From: Mesorhizobium sp. L-2-11
Lineage (GTDB): Bacteria > Pseudomonadota > Alphaproteobacteria > Rhizobiales > Rhizobiaceae
Length of the DNA: 64,000 bases
Direction of reading: 5' to 3'
NCBI RefSeq assembly: GCF_016756595.1
Contig: NZ_AP023257.1
Location: 5,038,001 to 5,102,000, forward strand
The translations under genes were made by a program, and so were the position numbers. A model generated the notes under the pieces. It saw only the letters and a program-made list of their open reading frames with translations. It had not been told where the DNA came from and did not search any database. Below are positions 6,742 to 16,552 of this stretch, piece by piece (within the stretch, counting starts at the first letter, position 1; the number at the start of each line of letters is the position of its first letter).

Positions 6742-9370
6742 TGTTTCTCCTTTTGTGGAGCAGCCGCAAGGTTCAGGCGAATTAGATCCCGGTGTTGCCG
6801 CAGCACCTCGTAAAGCTTGTCGGCGATGAGCCGATGGCCGGCGGCGTTTGGGTGATCGTCCCAAGGTGCTACAAGAAGGGTCCGCCTGTCGTGCCCGTCA
6901 TACACGTTGGAAAGATCGAGAACGTTGAAGCCAGCCTCGGCAGCGAGGCGCTTCTCCAGATCGGTACTGGTCCTCTCGTCTGGTCTGGGTAAATAAATCC
7001 AAAAGACCCCGACCCCTTCTCGCTTCGCAGCTTCCACGATCCGAGAATAGATCGCACGCAGAAGTCTGTCTCCGTAGGGCGTGAGCTTTCTTTGAAGTAC
7101 CTCGGGGTCGGCACGAGGATCGATCCCGCTCTCGCGTACAATGTCGCGCACGAAGTCGTAGCGATATGCGGAGCCATTCTGGATTGCTTTCCCGAGACGC
7201 TTTAGCGTTCGTGGAACAAGCGCGCTGTGCTCGAAGTAAAAGATGTACTTTGGTTTGAATGCGAGCACTCGATCCTCGATGATGGCCAGAATGTCCAGAG
7301 GAACATAACCCCCAACGGCAAAGTTCAGCACCTCGTAGTGTCGATACCCGCTGGCGGCTGCCTGCGCATTCAGCCGCCGCTCCAACAGGCCCTCGAAAGT
7401 CTCGTCATCCGCGACGCCCTCGCCGAAGACATGCGAAGAGCCAACGAATGCGATCGCGGGGTGCCGGGAGCAGGAATCTTTTCGTAGTCCTGATCTCGCA
7501 TGCCCCAGCGGTTGATGTGGACCCGCGTTCCCTTAAAGTCTGCTTGGGAAAGTGGTCGCAGATAGGTCGTGGGAAGCGCACCCGTGAACTCGCTCAGCGG
7601 CGTCTTGTCCAAATTGTCCCAACCGTCGTGTCGTTGCTGGCCATAGACAATCCAGAGTTCTGGGTTAAATGCGCCGACATTGACGAGGTTCTCGTAGTAG
7701 CCGCGCTCCAGGTTCGCGTTGTCGCGGCTATTGAGGGTCGGCATTCTAATGTCGGCCATTGCGGTACTGACCGTCTCCCCGAGGCGATCGTGAACCACGG
7801 GAAGCGAGATGCAAACCGCGATCAACCCGCAGACACCGACCGACGCAACCGACCGTTGGAAACTGTACTGGCGGTCGGCGCCGCCGCGCGCGAGCGCAAG
7901 CGCAGGAATGCCAATGATAGCTGCCACCGCGACCAGTACGAGGGCGGGCGTCATTTTGCCAGGTCCTTCTACGCCCACAGTGTCGAAGACCGAGAACCAT
8001 TGCGGGACCGAGCTCGCGCTCCAAAACGACCAAAGGAGCGAGATGACGACGAATACGCCAATGGTCCGGCTCGCAGTCTGCAGCGCACCGTTCCAGCTTA
8101 GTGCCCCGCCACGCAGGCGCCGGGTGCGACCGTGCCGCATTTCATAATGGGCGTTGATCGTCACAAGCACGGCCAGGATCATCCAGAAGAGGAAGTCGTT
8201 CCAGGTGAATACCCAGGTGCCACGTAACCAGAACCACTGATAGTTGTGCAGCAGCCAAGTCGCGAGGAACGCGAGGAGGGTCGCGCTGACCAGCGCTATG
8301 CTCTCTCCCCAGCGTCGAAAACGAAAATACAACGGATAATATACAATTTTCATTATAAAGTCCTTCCAGTATATGTTTATTCGACGCCAGAAATCTGTGA
8401 AACTTGAGGAAAGAAAATACAGATTGTGGGTTTCTGGAAGGTTGAATCCAAATAAATGCAAAATCCCGGTGATTATGTGAAAAGTTCCTGAAACCTTTAG
8501 ATAAAGTAAAAACGGCCATATGATAAATTGCAAAAGATCGACCTGATCCTGTACATCCGCAGCATCTATAACAAATCGTTGATACACGATGCGGTAGCAT
8601 ATCAAATGGACAGCGCCGCGAAACATCCACTGAATGCCCGTTTGATAGATGTAGTGCCGGTCAGCATTGTAGTAGCTGCTGCGGAAAGTTCTAAAATCTA
8701 CGACCGGAAAGAGCGGGAAGCACACGTTCGGCAACATGAAAAAATACGCGAGACGTTCTGAAACCGTCGCCATCCTCTGGTCACGCCGCATTTCGTACGC
8801 ATAGACAATGAGACGGAACATGAACATGGAAGCGAGCACGGGCCAGACGGCGCGCGTCCACGGGGTCGCAATCCAGTCCATTCGTGCGGCGGCGAGCCCG
8901 CAGCCGGCGCCAACCAGCGCCAGCACTCTCCATCCAAAAGCGATGGGTAGGTGGACAATGCCGATCAGTACGAGCCCAATGGCGACGATCCAGGCGGCAT
9001 CGATGAGGCCATCAAATCTCCAGTGGTGCCAGTTGGGCCCAAGGTTCGCGAAAACCGCGGCGATAGCCGCGAACGAGAGCAGCACGAAAAACGGCAGCCG
9101 GTAAAGCTGTGGCAGGAAGTAGTGCACGCACCAGCCGGCGAGGGCAACGAGCAGGACGCGGACAAGCGCAGTAGTCTCGAGCCTGAGGAGATAGACCAGC
9201 GCGATGAAGAGGACCAGCTGGCCGGCTATGGCGAACCAAGACAGGATGCTTCTCGACTCAGTCCCCGTAGGATCCGCCGACCAGGGAAGAGACAATGTCT
9301 TGATCCAATGCACGCTCGAGCGCCTCAACCAGCTGCCGGCGGACATCGACAAGAAGTAGCTTTGGGGCAT
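6738..9370 (-). pseudogene. MBOAT acyltransferase fused to SGNH domain, one-base frameshift
   Basis: Two overlapping frames together encode one protein of about 875 residues. The first (9370 to 7370) is a membrane-bound O-acyltransferase with about ten membrane segments and the MBOAT histidine in WLLHNYQWFW. The second (about 7470 to 6738) is an SGNH hydrolase domain with GSSHVFGEG (block I, Ser nucleophile) and DDHPNAAGH (block V, Asp/His). The frames join exactly if one base is added to the four-base C run (plus-strand GGGG, 7458-7461). MBOAT-SGNH proteins O-acylate surface glycans. Without correction the SGNH part is lost. It may be a true mutation, phase variation at a short tract, or a sequence error. 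Confidence 0.75.
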
Positions 9371-9836
9371 GCGAAAAATCCGCAAGGTGCTGGTGAACCG
9401 CCCTCTGCCATGGCTTCTGTCCCCTTGATAGGCTAAAGCGCCCAGGTCCCTTGAAGCGTGGCCTTGACTAGTCCTTTGGACCCAGTCCGATTCCGCGCAA
9501 AACGCAGAAGTATTAGCACTAACATATCACAGAATAATCGCTCCGCTGTGCCCGGGGTAACAGCGACACGTCTCTGAGACGTTTAAATCCAACAAGATAA
9601 ATCTGATCTGACCGACTGGAAGCCATTGGGATAACCCCTCCTATGGACGGCACGTGCCACGACCCAAAAGGACAAGGGTATCCCAGGATTCGGGGTTCGT
9701 CTCCATACGGCACCCACTGAGGTGTGGCATGTCACCCCAATGCAGTAGCACCGATATCGGGACGCATGAGACCGAAAGCGCGGCTCGGCGTGGGAACGCA
9801 CCCACCGGACGGATTCAGCGCGATCGGTGCGGCGAT
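9371..9836. promoter_or_regulatory. Divergent regulatory region of the pyrrolyl and polysaccharide units
   Basis: This gap separates the minus-strand MBOAT unit from the plus-strand glycosyltransferase unit, so it must hold both promoters. A perfect 15-base palindrome, ACGTCTCTGAGACGT, lies at 9568-9582 and is a candidate operator. I could not assign -35/-10 boxes with confidence. An open frame upstream of 9837 extends the GT4 reading frame to 9654 but looks non-coding. Confidence 0.45.
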
Positions 9837-11084
9837 ATGAAAGCACAGGATGCGGAGGGCAAGTTTGACCGGGGGCATCGACTGCGTATCGCTCATGTCA
9901 TTACCCGTCTCATCAATGGCGGTGCTGATGAGAATACCGTCCATTCCTGCAATTGGGCCGCGCAAGGGGGGCATGATGTTGTCCTGCTGCATGGCGAGGT
10001 GGTCCAGCCGGAAATTGTAGCTAAAGTGGACCCGCGGGTGGAACTCATTGGCGTCCCAGGCCTGACCCGATCCATTTCGCCTGTCTCCGACGTGAAGGCA
10101 TTATTGGCGCTCACCCGGAGATTCCGCGCCTTGAATGCCGACATCGTGCATACGCACACCAGCAAGGCAGGCATTCTCGGGCGGCTCGCCGCATGGGCGG
10201 CGGGAGTTCCAGCGATCGTTCATGGCGTGCATATCGTGCCTTTTGTCAATGTCGGCGTCGCCGAGCGGTTTGTCTATCTCGCCTTGGAAAAGCTGGCAGC
10301 GCCAGTCACCAGTGCGTTCATCAGTGTGAGCGAGGGCATCCGCGACTTATGCTTGAGCGCAGGAGTGGGACATCCAGACAGACATTATGTCGTCCGTTCC
10401 GGATTCGATCTCGATCGTTTTCGCAACGCCGGTCCGCCCGACGATTGGCGCGATTTGTTGCGCTTGACGCCGGGCGCGCCGCGCCCGCCCGTGCTCTTGA
10501 TGATCGCGGCTTTCGAGCCACGCAAGCGACACACGGAATTTCTGGACGCTTTCAACAAAGTCGCCCTCCGGTTACCCGACGCGATGCTTGTGCTCGCGGG
10601 CGACGGGCCGCTTCGCTCGACCGTGGAATCGCGGGCCAAGCGGCTTGGGCTCGAGCGACAAGTGGTCTTTGCCGGTTATCGGGACGACCCCGAGCGGCTG
10701 ATTGCACTCGCGGATCTCTGTCTGCTCTGTTCCATGCGGGAGGGATTGCCCCGCGTGGTCATGCAATATCTCGCCGGCGGCAAACCCTGCGTCGCTTGCG
10801 ATCTGCCAGGTCTTCGCGAAGTGCTCCGCCCTGGTATCAACGGTGTGATTACACCCGCGGACGATTTGGCAGCCATGGCCGACGCCATTGCCGCCGTCCT
10901 GGAGGATCGTGAAAGACTGGCTTGCCTCGCCCAAGGTGCCGCGGCGACGGATCTTTCAAACTGGGACGTCAAGCTGATGGGCAACCGCATCGATGCCGTT
11001 TACCGCGAGGCTCTTGACCAGCATCGGGCAAGCAGGGGAGTGTCAACAAGGTCTCCTGTCCGAAATGTGGCGCTTCCGCGATGA
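9837..11084 (+). CDS. Glycosyltransferase family 4
   Basis: About 415 residues with two Rossmann-like domains. The N-domain begins LRIAHVITRLINGGADENTV, the glycine-rich acceptor loop of GT4. The C-domain has AAFEPRKRHTEFLDA and VFAGYRDD, then SMREGLPRVVMQYLAGG, where the second acid of the EX7E motif is replaced by Gln. ATG 9837 is chosen because the upstream extension to 9654 is low-complexity and lacks homology. It is the first gene of the plus-strand polysaccharide unit and probably adds one sugar of the repeat at the cytoplasmic face. The sugar and linkage cannot be read. Confidence 0.82.
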   Translation: MKAQDAEGKFDRGHRLRIAHVITRLINGGADENTVHSCNWAAQGGHDVVLLHGEVVQPEIVAKVDPRVELIGVPGLTRSISPVSDVKALLALTRRFRALNADIVHTHTSKAGILGRLAAWAAGVPAIVHGVHIVPFVNVGVAERFVYLALEKLAAPVTSAFISVSEGIRDLCLSAGVGHPDRHYVVRSGFDLDRFRNAGPPDDWRDLLRLTPGAPRPPVLLMIAAFEPRKRHTEFLDAFNKVALRLPDAMLVLAGDGPLRSTVESRAKRLGLERQVVFAGYRDDPERLIALADLCLLCSMREGLPRVVMQYLAGGKPCVACDLPGLREVLRPGINGVITPADDLAAMADAIAAVLEDRERLACLAQGAAATDLSNWDVKLMGNRIDAVYREALDQHRASRGVSTRSPVRNVALPR

Positions 11085-11097
11085 ACGGGTGCAGCCT

Positions 11098-11223
11098 ATG
11101 CGTTTGACGGTGATCGGGCAGCCTGCCGGATTGGTTAGCGGTGCATACTTTGCCGATTTCGGGGATGAGGTGGAGTGCGCCGATCTGGACGACAAGGGGA
11201 TCGAAGCGCTGAAAGGCAGTGAG
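11098..11223 (+). pseudogene. UDP-glucose 6-dehydrogenase N-terminal remnant
   Basis: The frame from ATG 11098 reads MRLTVIG, then GLVSGAYFADFGDEVECAD and KGIEALKG, the N-terminal NAD-binding segment of UDP-glucose dehydrogenases (Ugd). The GxGYVG glycine loop is damaged (GQPAG) and similarity stops after about 42 residues. It cannot be functional. It suggests an intact ugd for uronic acid supply once sat here and was lost in a rearrangement. Confidence 0.65.
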
Positions 11224-11314
11224 ACGCCAAAGAGGCATCTTCTTTCTTTGCACATGGGACGGGAGTAAACTTGGTGGCCGCCTTGGCTCCAGGAACGCTA
11301 TCCGGCGGATTGGT

Positions 11315-12532
11315 ATGATTGCAGCAGAAGTTGCCTCCGCTTATCCGATGAAGCCCCCGCGAGCCGAAGCTCTTCCCGGCATACGTGTTCTGCTCGTGCT
11401 CCCAACCTATTTTCCTGAGTCATATGGCGGCGGCGAACAACAGGCGCGGCGATTTGCTCGGGCGCTGGTTGAAAGCGGCGTTTCCGCAACCATTTTGGCA
11501 CCCAGACTGTCGCGCTCGACCCCGAAACGGTCCGCCATCGACGGGGTGCCTATCCATCGCCTTCGTTTGCGCGCGGCTCCGTATTTGGGCGGGCGGCATA
11601 TGCTGTCGTTCCTGTCGTGGTGTGTCCAGGTTTTGATCTGGATGCTGCGCCGTCGCGACGAATTCGACGTCGTACATATCATCCATGCCCGACTTCACGC
11701 TGTTCCGGCGGCATTGGCAGGAGCCCTCCTGCGCAAACCGGTTCTCGCAAAATTGGCCCGGGGCGGACGGTGTTTCGATCTCGACGTTGTGCGCGAAAAG
11801 AAAATCATCGGTCGCTGGGCGTCCGCGTTGATTAAGCGTCACGTCACGGCCTTCATCGCCAATAGCCGCCAAATCGCTGGTGATCTGAAGAGACATGGCA
11901 TCGGCGCGGATCGCATTCATATGATTCCGAATGGGATCGATCTGCCCCGCAAGCCGCGCCGCAAGCCGAACGCCGATGGGAGCCGACGCTTTATCTGCCT
12001 TGGCCGCCTCGATCCGGAGAAATGCCTCGAGCACATGATCGATGCGTTCGCGGCACTTCCCGCCGACGCAAAGGCGCAACTCACCATCCTGGGCGATGGC
12101 CAGTGCCGCGCCGCGCTCGAGGAACAGGCGGCCCGGTTGGGCCTTTCCGGCAGGGTCACATTCGCCGGCGCAGTCGAAGATGTCTTTCCCTTTCTATGCG
12201 ACGCAGATTTCTATCTTTCCACCTCGGTGTCAGAAGGCATGTCAAACGCCCTGCTCGAGGCCATGAGCTGCGGCGTGGTGCCGATCGTCACCGATGTCAG
12301 CGGTGCGTCCGATATTGTAGAGCATGAGCGCAGCGGTTTTTTGGCTCACTCGCATCCGGAGTATTGCGGACTCCTTCTTCGCGCGCTCGGCCTATCGGAC
12401 GCCGAGCGCGATGAGATGGCGCGGCGCGCAGTACAAACGATCGTATCGCGATTCACTATGGAAAGCGTCGCAACACGACAAATGAGTCTCTTCGCCACGC
12501 TTATGCAGAAAGCTTTGCCATGCGCCCGCTGA
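11315..12532 (+). CDS. Glycosyltransferase family 4
   Basis: About 405 residues. The N-domain starts RVLLVLPTYFPESYGGGEQQ, with the GT4 glycine-rich loop. The C-domain carries ICLGRLDPEKCLEHMI, ILGDGQ and SVSEGMSNALLEAMSCG with a complete EX7E. ATG 11315 is the most likely start, with ATG 11348 as an alternative; the frame is open to 11219 but overlaps the ugd remnant. It lies in line with the other plus-strand polysaccharide genes and is inferred to be a cytoplasmic retaining transferase acting on the lipid-linked repeat. Confidence 0.82.
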   Translation: MIAAEVASAYPMKPPRAEALPGIRVLLVLPTYFPESYGGGEQQARRFARALVESGVSATILAPRLSRSTPKRSAIDGVPIHRLRLRAAPYLGGRHMLSFLSWCVQVLIWMLRRRDEFDVVHIIHARLHAVPAALAGALLRKPVLAKLARGGRCFDLDVVREKKIIGRWASALIKRHVTAFIANSRQIAGDLKRHGIGADRIHMIPNGIDLPRKPRRKPNADGSRRFICLGRLDPEKCLEHMIDAFAALPADAKAQLTILGDGQCRAALEEQAARLGLSGRVTFAGAVEDVFPFLCDADFYLSTSVSEGMSNALLEAMSCGVVPIVTDVSGASDIVEHERSGFLAHSHPEYCGLLLRALGLSDAERDEMARRAVQTIVSRFTMESVATRQMSLFATLMQKALPCAR

Positions 12533-12623
12533 AGCTTGCTTGCGAGACAATGCGGCGGAATCTCGCAGCTTTTGTCCGCATTGCTCGCTTCGTCTTGCTT
12601 GAACCCTCGGGTAAAAAGATAAC

Positions 12624-13766
12624 ATGAAGCTCATCCTTCATATCGGCACTGCTAAGACGGGCACCACAGCGTTGCAGCATTTCCTGTGCGTGAATGCAAA
12701 GAAGCTCCGCAAGTACGGCATTCACTACGCCACGCCTCCGAACGAGTTCAATTTCAACAGCATTACCAATACTCTGTTGCTGACCGGACTGGATAAATTT
12801 CGGACTTTCTTCCTGAATCAGCTGAAAGTGGCCGAAAGAGACGGAGCTCACACGATCATCGCAAGTTCCGAAAGTCTCTATTCGATCAGTGCCCTATTAG
12901 AGGAGCGCAATTTGATCGAACAGTTGCGTGCTTCCATTCCGGCGGAGGTGGAATGCCGTGTGCTGTGTTATGTGAGAAGGCCGGATCATTGTCTCGAGTC
13001 GTTATACAACCAGAACGTCAAGCGCGGCGTTATCGGCGCTGGACTTCTTGGCGATCAAACGCGCCAAGTATCTCTGTTCACCGGAGACGTTATAGATTTC
13101 CTAAAAATAATCGAGGGTATGCTGGACTATCATCGATGCCTGTCCATTTGGCGCGAAGTCTTTGGGAGCAGCGCGTGTTCGGTACGCGCTTACGAAGCGG
13201 CCCTGCCAAATCTGATCGAAGATTTCGTGAGACATGTTCTCGATCTTGAGGATATCTCGTCTTTCACGCAGCTGCGTCTTCGTTCGAATGAGAGGATAAG
13301 CCGAGATGTATTGGAATATAAGCGCCTAAGACATGAGAATATTTCTTATTCCGAGCATAAATTGGAGCGCAAGATATTTGAATTGGTAGACAAGATAATT
13401 ACAAGCCCCAACAACAATCACGAATATCTCTCACCCGATGAAAGAGCCGCGCTCCTTTCGAGGCTAGAGCCCTCCATGGAGCGGCTACGAACGGAATTCA
13501 CTCTGCCGCCCTTTCCGCGGTTCGACCTCGAAGCGGCCAGCGCGTCCTGGCAGCCTTATCCGGGACTTTCGCTCGAAAAGAGGCGCGAGATCGAACACCA
13601 CTACAACGCCGTTCAACGTCAGGTCGGCTTCCGTCTGGAACGCCTTCTCATACGGGCGGCGTCGTTGACGCGCAGGCGGCTGCCATTTCTCTCATGGCTT
13701 CTCGATTCTGCGCGCGGCAGCGGAATACGCAGATTGTTGCTGGAAGCAACAAGCCGGTTTCAGTGA
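12624..13766 (+). CDS. Sulfotransferase-family protein (PAPS-dependent)
   Basis: A 380-residue protein. Its N-terminus, LILHIGTAKTGTTALQHFL, has the 5'-phosphosulfate-binding loop of sulfotransferases, and LCYVRRPDHCLESLYNQ near residue 115 matches the 3'-phosphate-binding segment (R, and S in ESLY). The C-terminal third is charged and helical, without a known domain. It is placed between glycosyltransferase genes on the same strand and probably sulfates a sugar of the exopolysaccharide. The base composition is more AT-rich than its neighbours, hinting at separate acquisition. Some proteins of this fold have other functions. Confidence 0.75.
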   Translation: MKLILHIGTAKTGTTALQHFLCVNAKKLRKYGIHYATPPNEFNFNSITNTLLLTGLDKFRTFFLNQLKVAERDGAHTIIASSESLYSISALLEERNLIEQLRASIPAEVECRVLCYVRRPDHCLESLYNQNVKRGVIGAGLLGDQTRQVSLFTGDVIDFLKIIEGMLDYHRCLSIWREVFGSSACSVRAYEAALPNLIEDFVRHVLDLEDISSFTQLRLRSNERISRDVLEYKRLRHENISYSEHKLERKIFELVDKIITSPNNNHEYLSPDERAALLSRLEPSMERLRTEFTLPPFPRFDLEAASASWQPYPGLSLEKRREIEHHYNAVQRQVGFRLERLLIRAASLTRRRLPFLSWLLDSARGSGIRRLLLEATSRFQ

Positions 13767-13872
13767 ACCAGTGCGCCGTGATGTCGCGATGCTTAGCGGG
13801 GGGTGCCTGTCCGTCCGCATAAAGACTAGGTTGATGAAGCGATGACGGCAACGGCGATTGGGCGCCTAAGCA

Positions 13873-15072
13873 ATGAGTAATTTGAAGCTTGTCTATGCGC
13901 ATCCCGTGCCTATTCCGGGCCAGGCGGCAAACACCGTGCAGGTCGTGAAGGCATGCAGCGCGTTTCAAGCAATCGGGTGCAGAACTGTTCTTGCAATTCC
14001 CCTTGATCGACCCGGCACAAACAAGTGGAGCGAAATTAGGAAGGCCTACAATCCAGAGCGGCGTGTTGGTTTGTGGCGCATACCATTCGACCATTTTCCA
14101 GCCCAACAGCTTGTCTTTGGCGGTGCCGTGTCGTTGCTCGCATGGCTGACGGCGCGCGATGCCGTGATCACACGGTCGATCTCCGTTGCCAGGGTTACGG
14201 CTGCAGCGGGCAGGCCAACGGTCCTGGAGTTGCACAGCCCGGTTGAAGCCGAGCGCCAAGCTGTCATCAAGCGCTTCCACATGTTGGTGAAGTCGAAAAA
14301 CCTTCTTTCACTCGTTGTCATCAGCGAAGCGTTGAGGAAACACTTTGAAAGCCGGTGGCCCGAGTTGTCAGGTCGCATCCTGTCCACGCCGCTCGGTGGC
14401 GATCTCGTGACAGAGCCGACGCAAGGCGCGATCCCGCTCTGCGGGGATTTCAATGTTGGATATGCGGGGCAACTCTATCCAGGAAAAGGAATGGAGATCA
14501 TACTTCCTCTTGCGCAAGCCTGCCCTTGGGCTACCTTTCATATCGTCGGTGGGGCACAGCATGACATCGACCAGTGGCGGGCGCGGGCAGAATCTGAGAG
14601 AAATATCATCTTTCACGGATATGTGCCGCATGCGCGGATCCCGTCCTTCCTTGCGGCGTTCGACGTGGCGCTCGCGCCCTACCAGCGGGTTGTACGAGGC
14701 GTCGGCAATGATGCCACGAACCTGGCCGATTGGATGTCGCCCCTGAAGGCATTCGAATACATGGCGCATGGAAAAGCCATCCTCTGCAGCGATCTTCCGG
14801 TTTTGCAAGAAATATTCACCGGTGGCGAAACCGCACTTCTTTGCTCCCCGGATGATCCTATGGATTGGACTCGGGCGCTGACCCAATTGCGCGACAATAC
14901 TGAGTTGCGGAGGCGACTTGGTGAGAACGCGAGACGGCGAATGGAGCGCGAATTCACCCGCGAGGCATGGGCGAGAAAAATAGCCCATGATATTGGATCG
15001 CGTTTGCATGCAGGGAAACGCCGCAGGCCAATTGAACGGTCTGGAGCAGGTCAACTTGGACGAAATAACTGA
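13873..15072 (+). CDS. Glycosyltransferase family 4
   Basis: A 399-residue GT4 protein. The N-domain contains KLVYAHPVPIPGQAANTVQV, AVITRSISVARV and VLELHSPVEAE. The C-domain has VGYAGQLYPGKGMEII, and DWMSPLKAFEYMAHGKAI, the SPLKxFEYMA form of the GT4 donor-binding motif. It overlaps the following flippase gene. A frameshifted relative of its N-domain survives at 2960-3351, so this subfamily was once present at least twice here. Predicted to add one sugar of the repeat unit. Confidence 0.82.
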   Translation: MSNLKLVYAHPVPIPGQAANTVQVVKACSAFQAIGCRTVLAIPLDRPGTNKWSEIRKAYNPERRVGLWRIPFDHFPAQQLVFGGAVSLLAWLTARDAVITRSISVARVTAAAGRPTVLELHSPVEAERQAVIKRFHMLVKSKNLLSLVVISEALRKHFESRWPELSGRILSTPLGGDLVTEPTQGAIPLCGDFNVGYAGQLYPGKGMEIILPLAQACPWATFHIVGGAQHDIDQWRARAESERNIIFHGYVPHARIPSFLAAFDVALAPYQRVVRGVGNDATNLADWMSPLKAFEYMAHGKAILCSDLPVLQEIFTGGETALLCSPDDPMDWTRALTQLRDNTELRRRLGENARRRMEREFTREAWARKIAHDIGSRLHAGKRRRPIERSGAGQLGRNN

Positions 15073-16549
15073 AGATAAGAACCTGACAAGAAGGGCGGCC
15101 AGGGGCCTCTCGTGGTCGGGTGCCACACTGCTGGCTCGGACCGTATTGAACATCTTTGTCACGGCTGTCCTCGCTCGCCTGCTTTCTCCTCAGGAATATG
15201 GTGTCGTTGGCGCCGCGCTTATCGTGGGGGCCCTCGGCAACACAATCGCCAATCTCGGCATGTCCAACGTCGTGGTCCAGCGGAAGGACCTCGATAAGCG
15301 CCATATGGGAACCATCTCGTTCCTGTCTCTGCTGATCGCCGTCGGGCTTGCTGTGCTTCAGTGGCTGCTTGCAGGTCAGATCGCCGATTTCCTTCATGTG
15401 CCGGAATTGGTCCTCGTTTCGCGCGTCCTGGCGGTCATGATGGTCGCGAACGCGTTCAATCTGACCGCCGAGGCCATTTTGTCGCGGCACCTGAAATTCA
15501 AAATATCCTCTATAGCGAGGCTGGTCGCTTGGATTGCTTCCCACGTCGGCCTAGCCATTCCGCTTGCCTATTTAGGATTCAGCTATTGGGCCTTGGTGGT
15601 CGCGTATATGGCTGAGGCATTCATCCTGGCCGCCATCTATTTCTTCATCGCCAGGGACTATCTCGTGAGTCCCCGTTTCGACATTCAGTCCTACCGCGAT
15701 ATCCGCAGACAGAGCCTGGGCTATTCGCTGGCCGGTATATCGAGCTTCACCGCCAAATATATCGATAATGTTATTGTCGCGCGCTTGATCGGCACCGCCG
15801 AGCTGGGCATTTATTCGCGAGCGTATTATCTGATCGCGATGCCGGCAAATCTGTTCGGCGATCTGAACAAGAGCGTGGTTTTTCCACTCCTGTCGAAGGT
15901 TCATCACGATAAGGCCAGGCTCCGCACCGCTCAGCTCAAGGGTTATGCGTTGGCAGCGGCGCTTGCCCTACCGACTAGCGCGTTTCTATGCTGTTTTGCG
16001 AAAGAGCTTGTCCTGACAGTCCTCGGCCAGAAATGGATGGATGCCGTCGCTCCTATTATCGTATTCTCTGCAGTAATTTATTTCCGCGTGGGTTACAGAG
16101 TGTGCGCAGCCGTGACGCTTGCAACGGGCCAAAGTTACCGAACGGCTTCCATGCAGATCATTTACATGGCCCTTGTCGCTTCACTCGCATTCTTCTCGGC
16201 ACCCCACGGCGTGAACGCGGTGGCGTTTGCAGTGTCCGGCGCCATTGCGACGAGTTTCTTCCTTTATGCGGCGATGAGTTGTCGGATAACGGGATTATCA
16301 GCTCTGGATTTCGCGCTCGTCCACATGCCGCCTGTCGCATTCGCCGCTGTGGTCTTCGCCACCGGCTCCGCGGTCAAAATGCTGCTTGACGGATCGCCCG
16401 CCTATCTTGTGCTCGCGATCGGGCTTCTCGTTGTAGGTACATTATCCGTTGTCACTCTCTATCTGAGAGCGTCGCTCCTCTTCGGGAAATACGGGGTGGA
16501 AGTCCTGCAAAGCGTGACATCCAAGAAGCTCAAATGGACGCTGCGCTAA
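15056..16549 (+). CDS. Wzx-type oligosaccharide flippase
   Basis: About 498 residues with 12-14 hydrophobic helices, starting TRRAARGLSWSGATLLAR and RLLSPQEYGVVGAAL, the typical opening of the MOP/PST polysaccharide transporter family. It moves the undecaprenyl-linked repeat across the inner membrane. TTG 15056 is preferred, with GGAG 9 nt upstream and a normal N-terminus; ATG 14987 is in frame but would add a poorly conserved leader and an 86-base overlap with the GT4 gene. Together with the Wzy-like gene at 19944 it defines a Wzx/Wzy-dependent pathway. Confidence 0.85.
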   Translation: MDEITEDKNLTRRAARGLSWSGATLLARTVLNIFVTAVLARLLSPQEYGVVGAALIVGALGNTIANLGMSNVVVQRKDLDKRHMGTISFLSLLIAVGLAVLQWLLAGQIADFLHVPELVLVSRVLAVMMVANAFNLTAEAILSRHLKFKISSIARLVAWIASHVGLAIPLAYLGFSYWALVVAYMAEAFILAAIYFFIARDYLVSPRFDIQSYRDIRRQSLGYSLAGISSFTAKYIDNVIVARLIGTAELGIYSRAYYLIAMPANLFGDLNKSVVFPLLSKVHHDKARLRTAQLKGYALAAALALPTSAFLCCFAKELVLTVLGQKWMDAVAPIIVFSAVIYFRVGYRVCAAVTLATGQSYRTASMQIIYMALVASLAFFSAPHGVNAVAFAVSGAIATSFFLYAAMSCRITGLSALDFALVHMPPVAFAAVVFATGSAVKMLLDGSPAYLVLAIGLLVVGTLSVVTLYLRASLLFGKYGVEVLQSVTSKKLKWTLR

Positions 16550-16552
16550 GCC

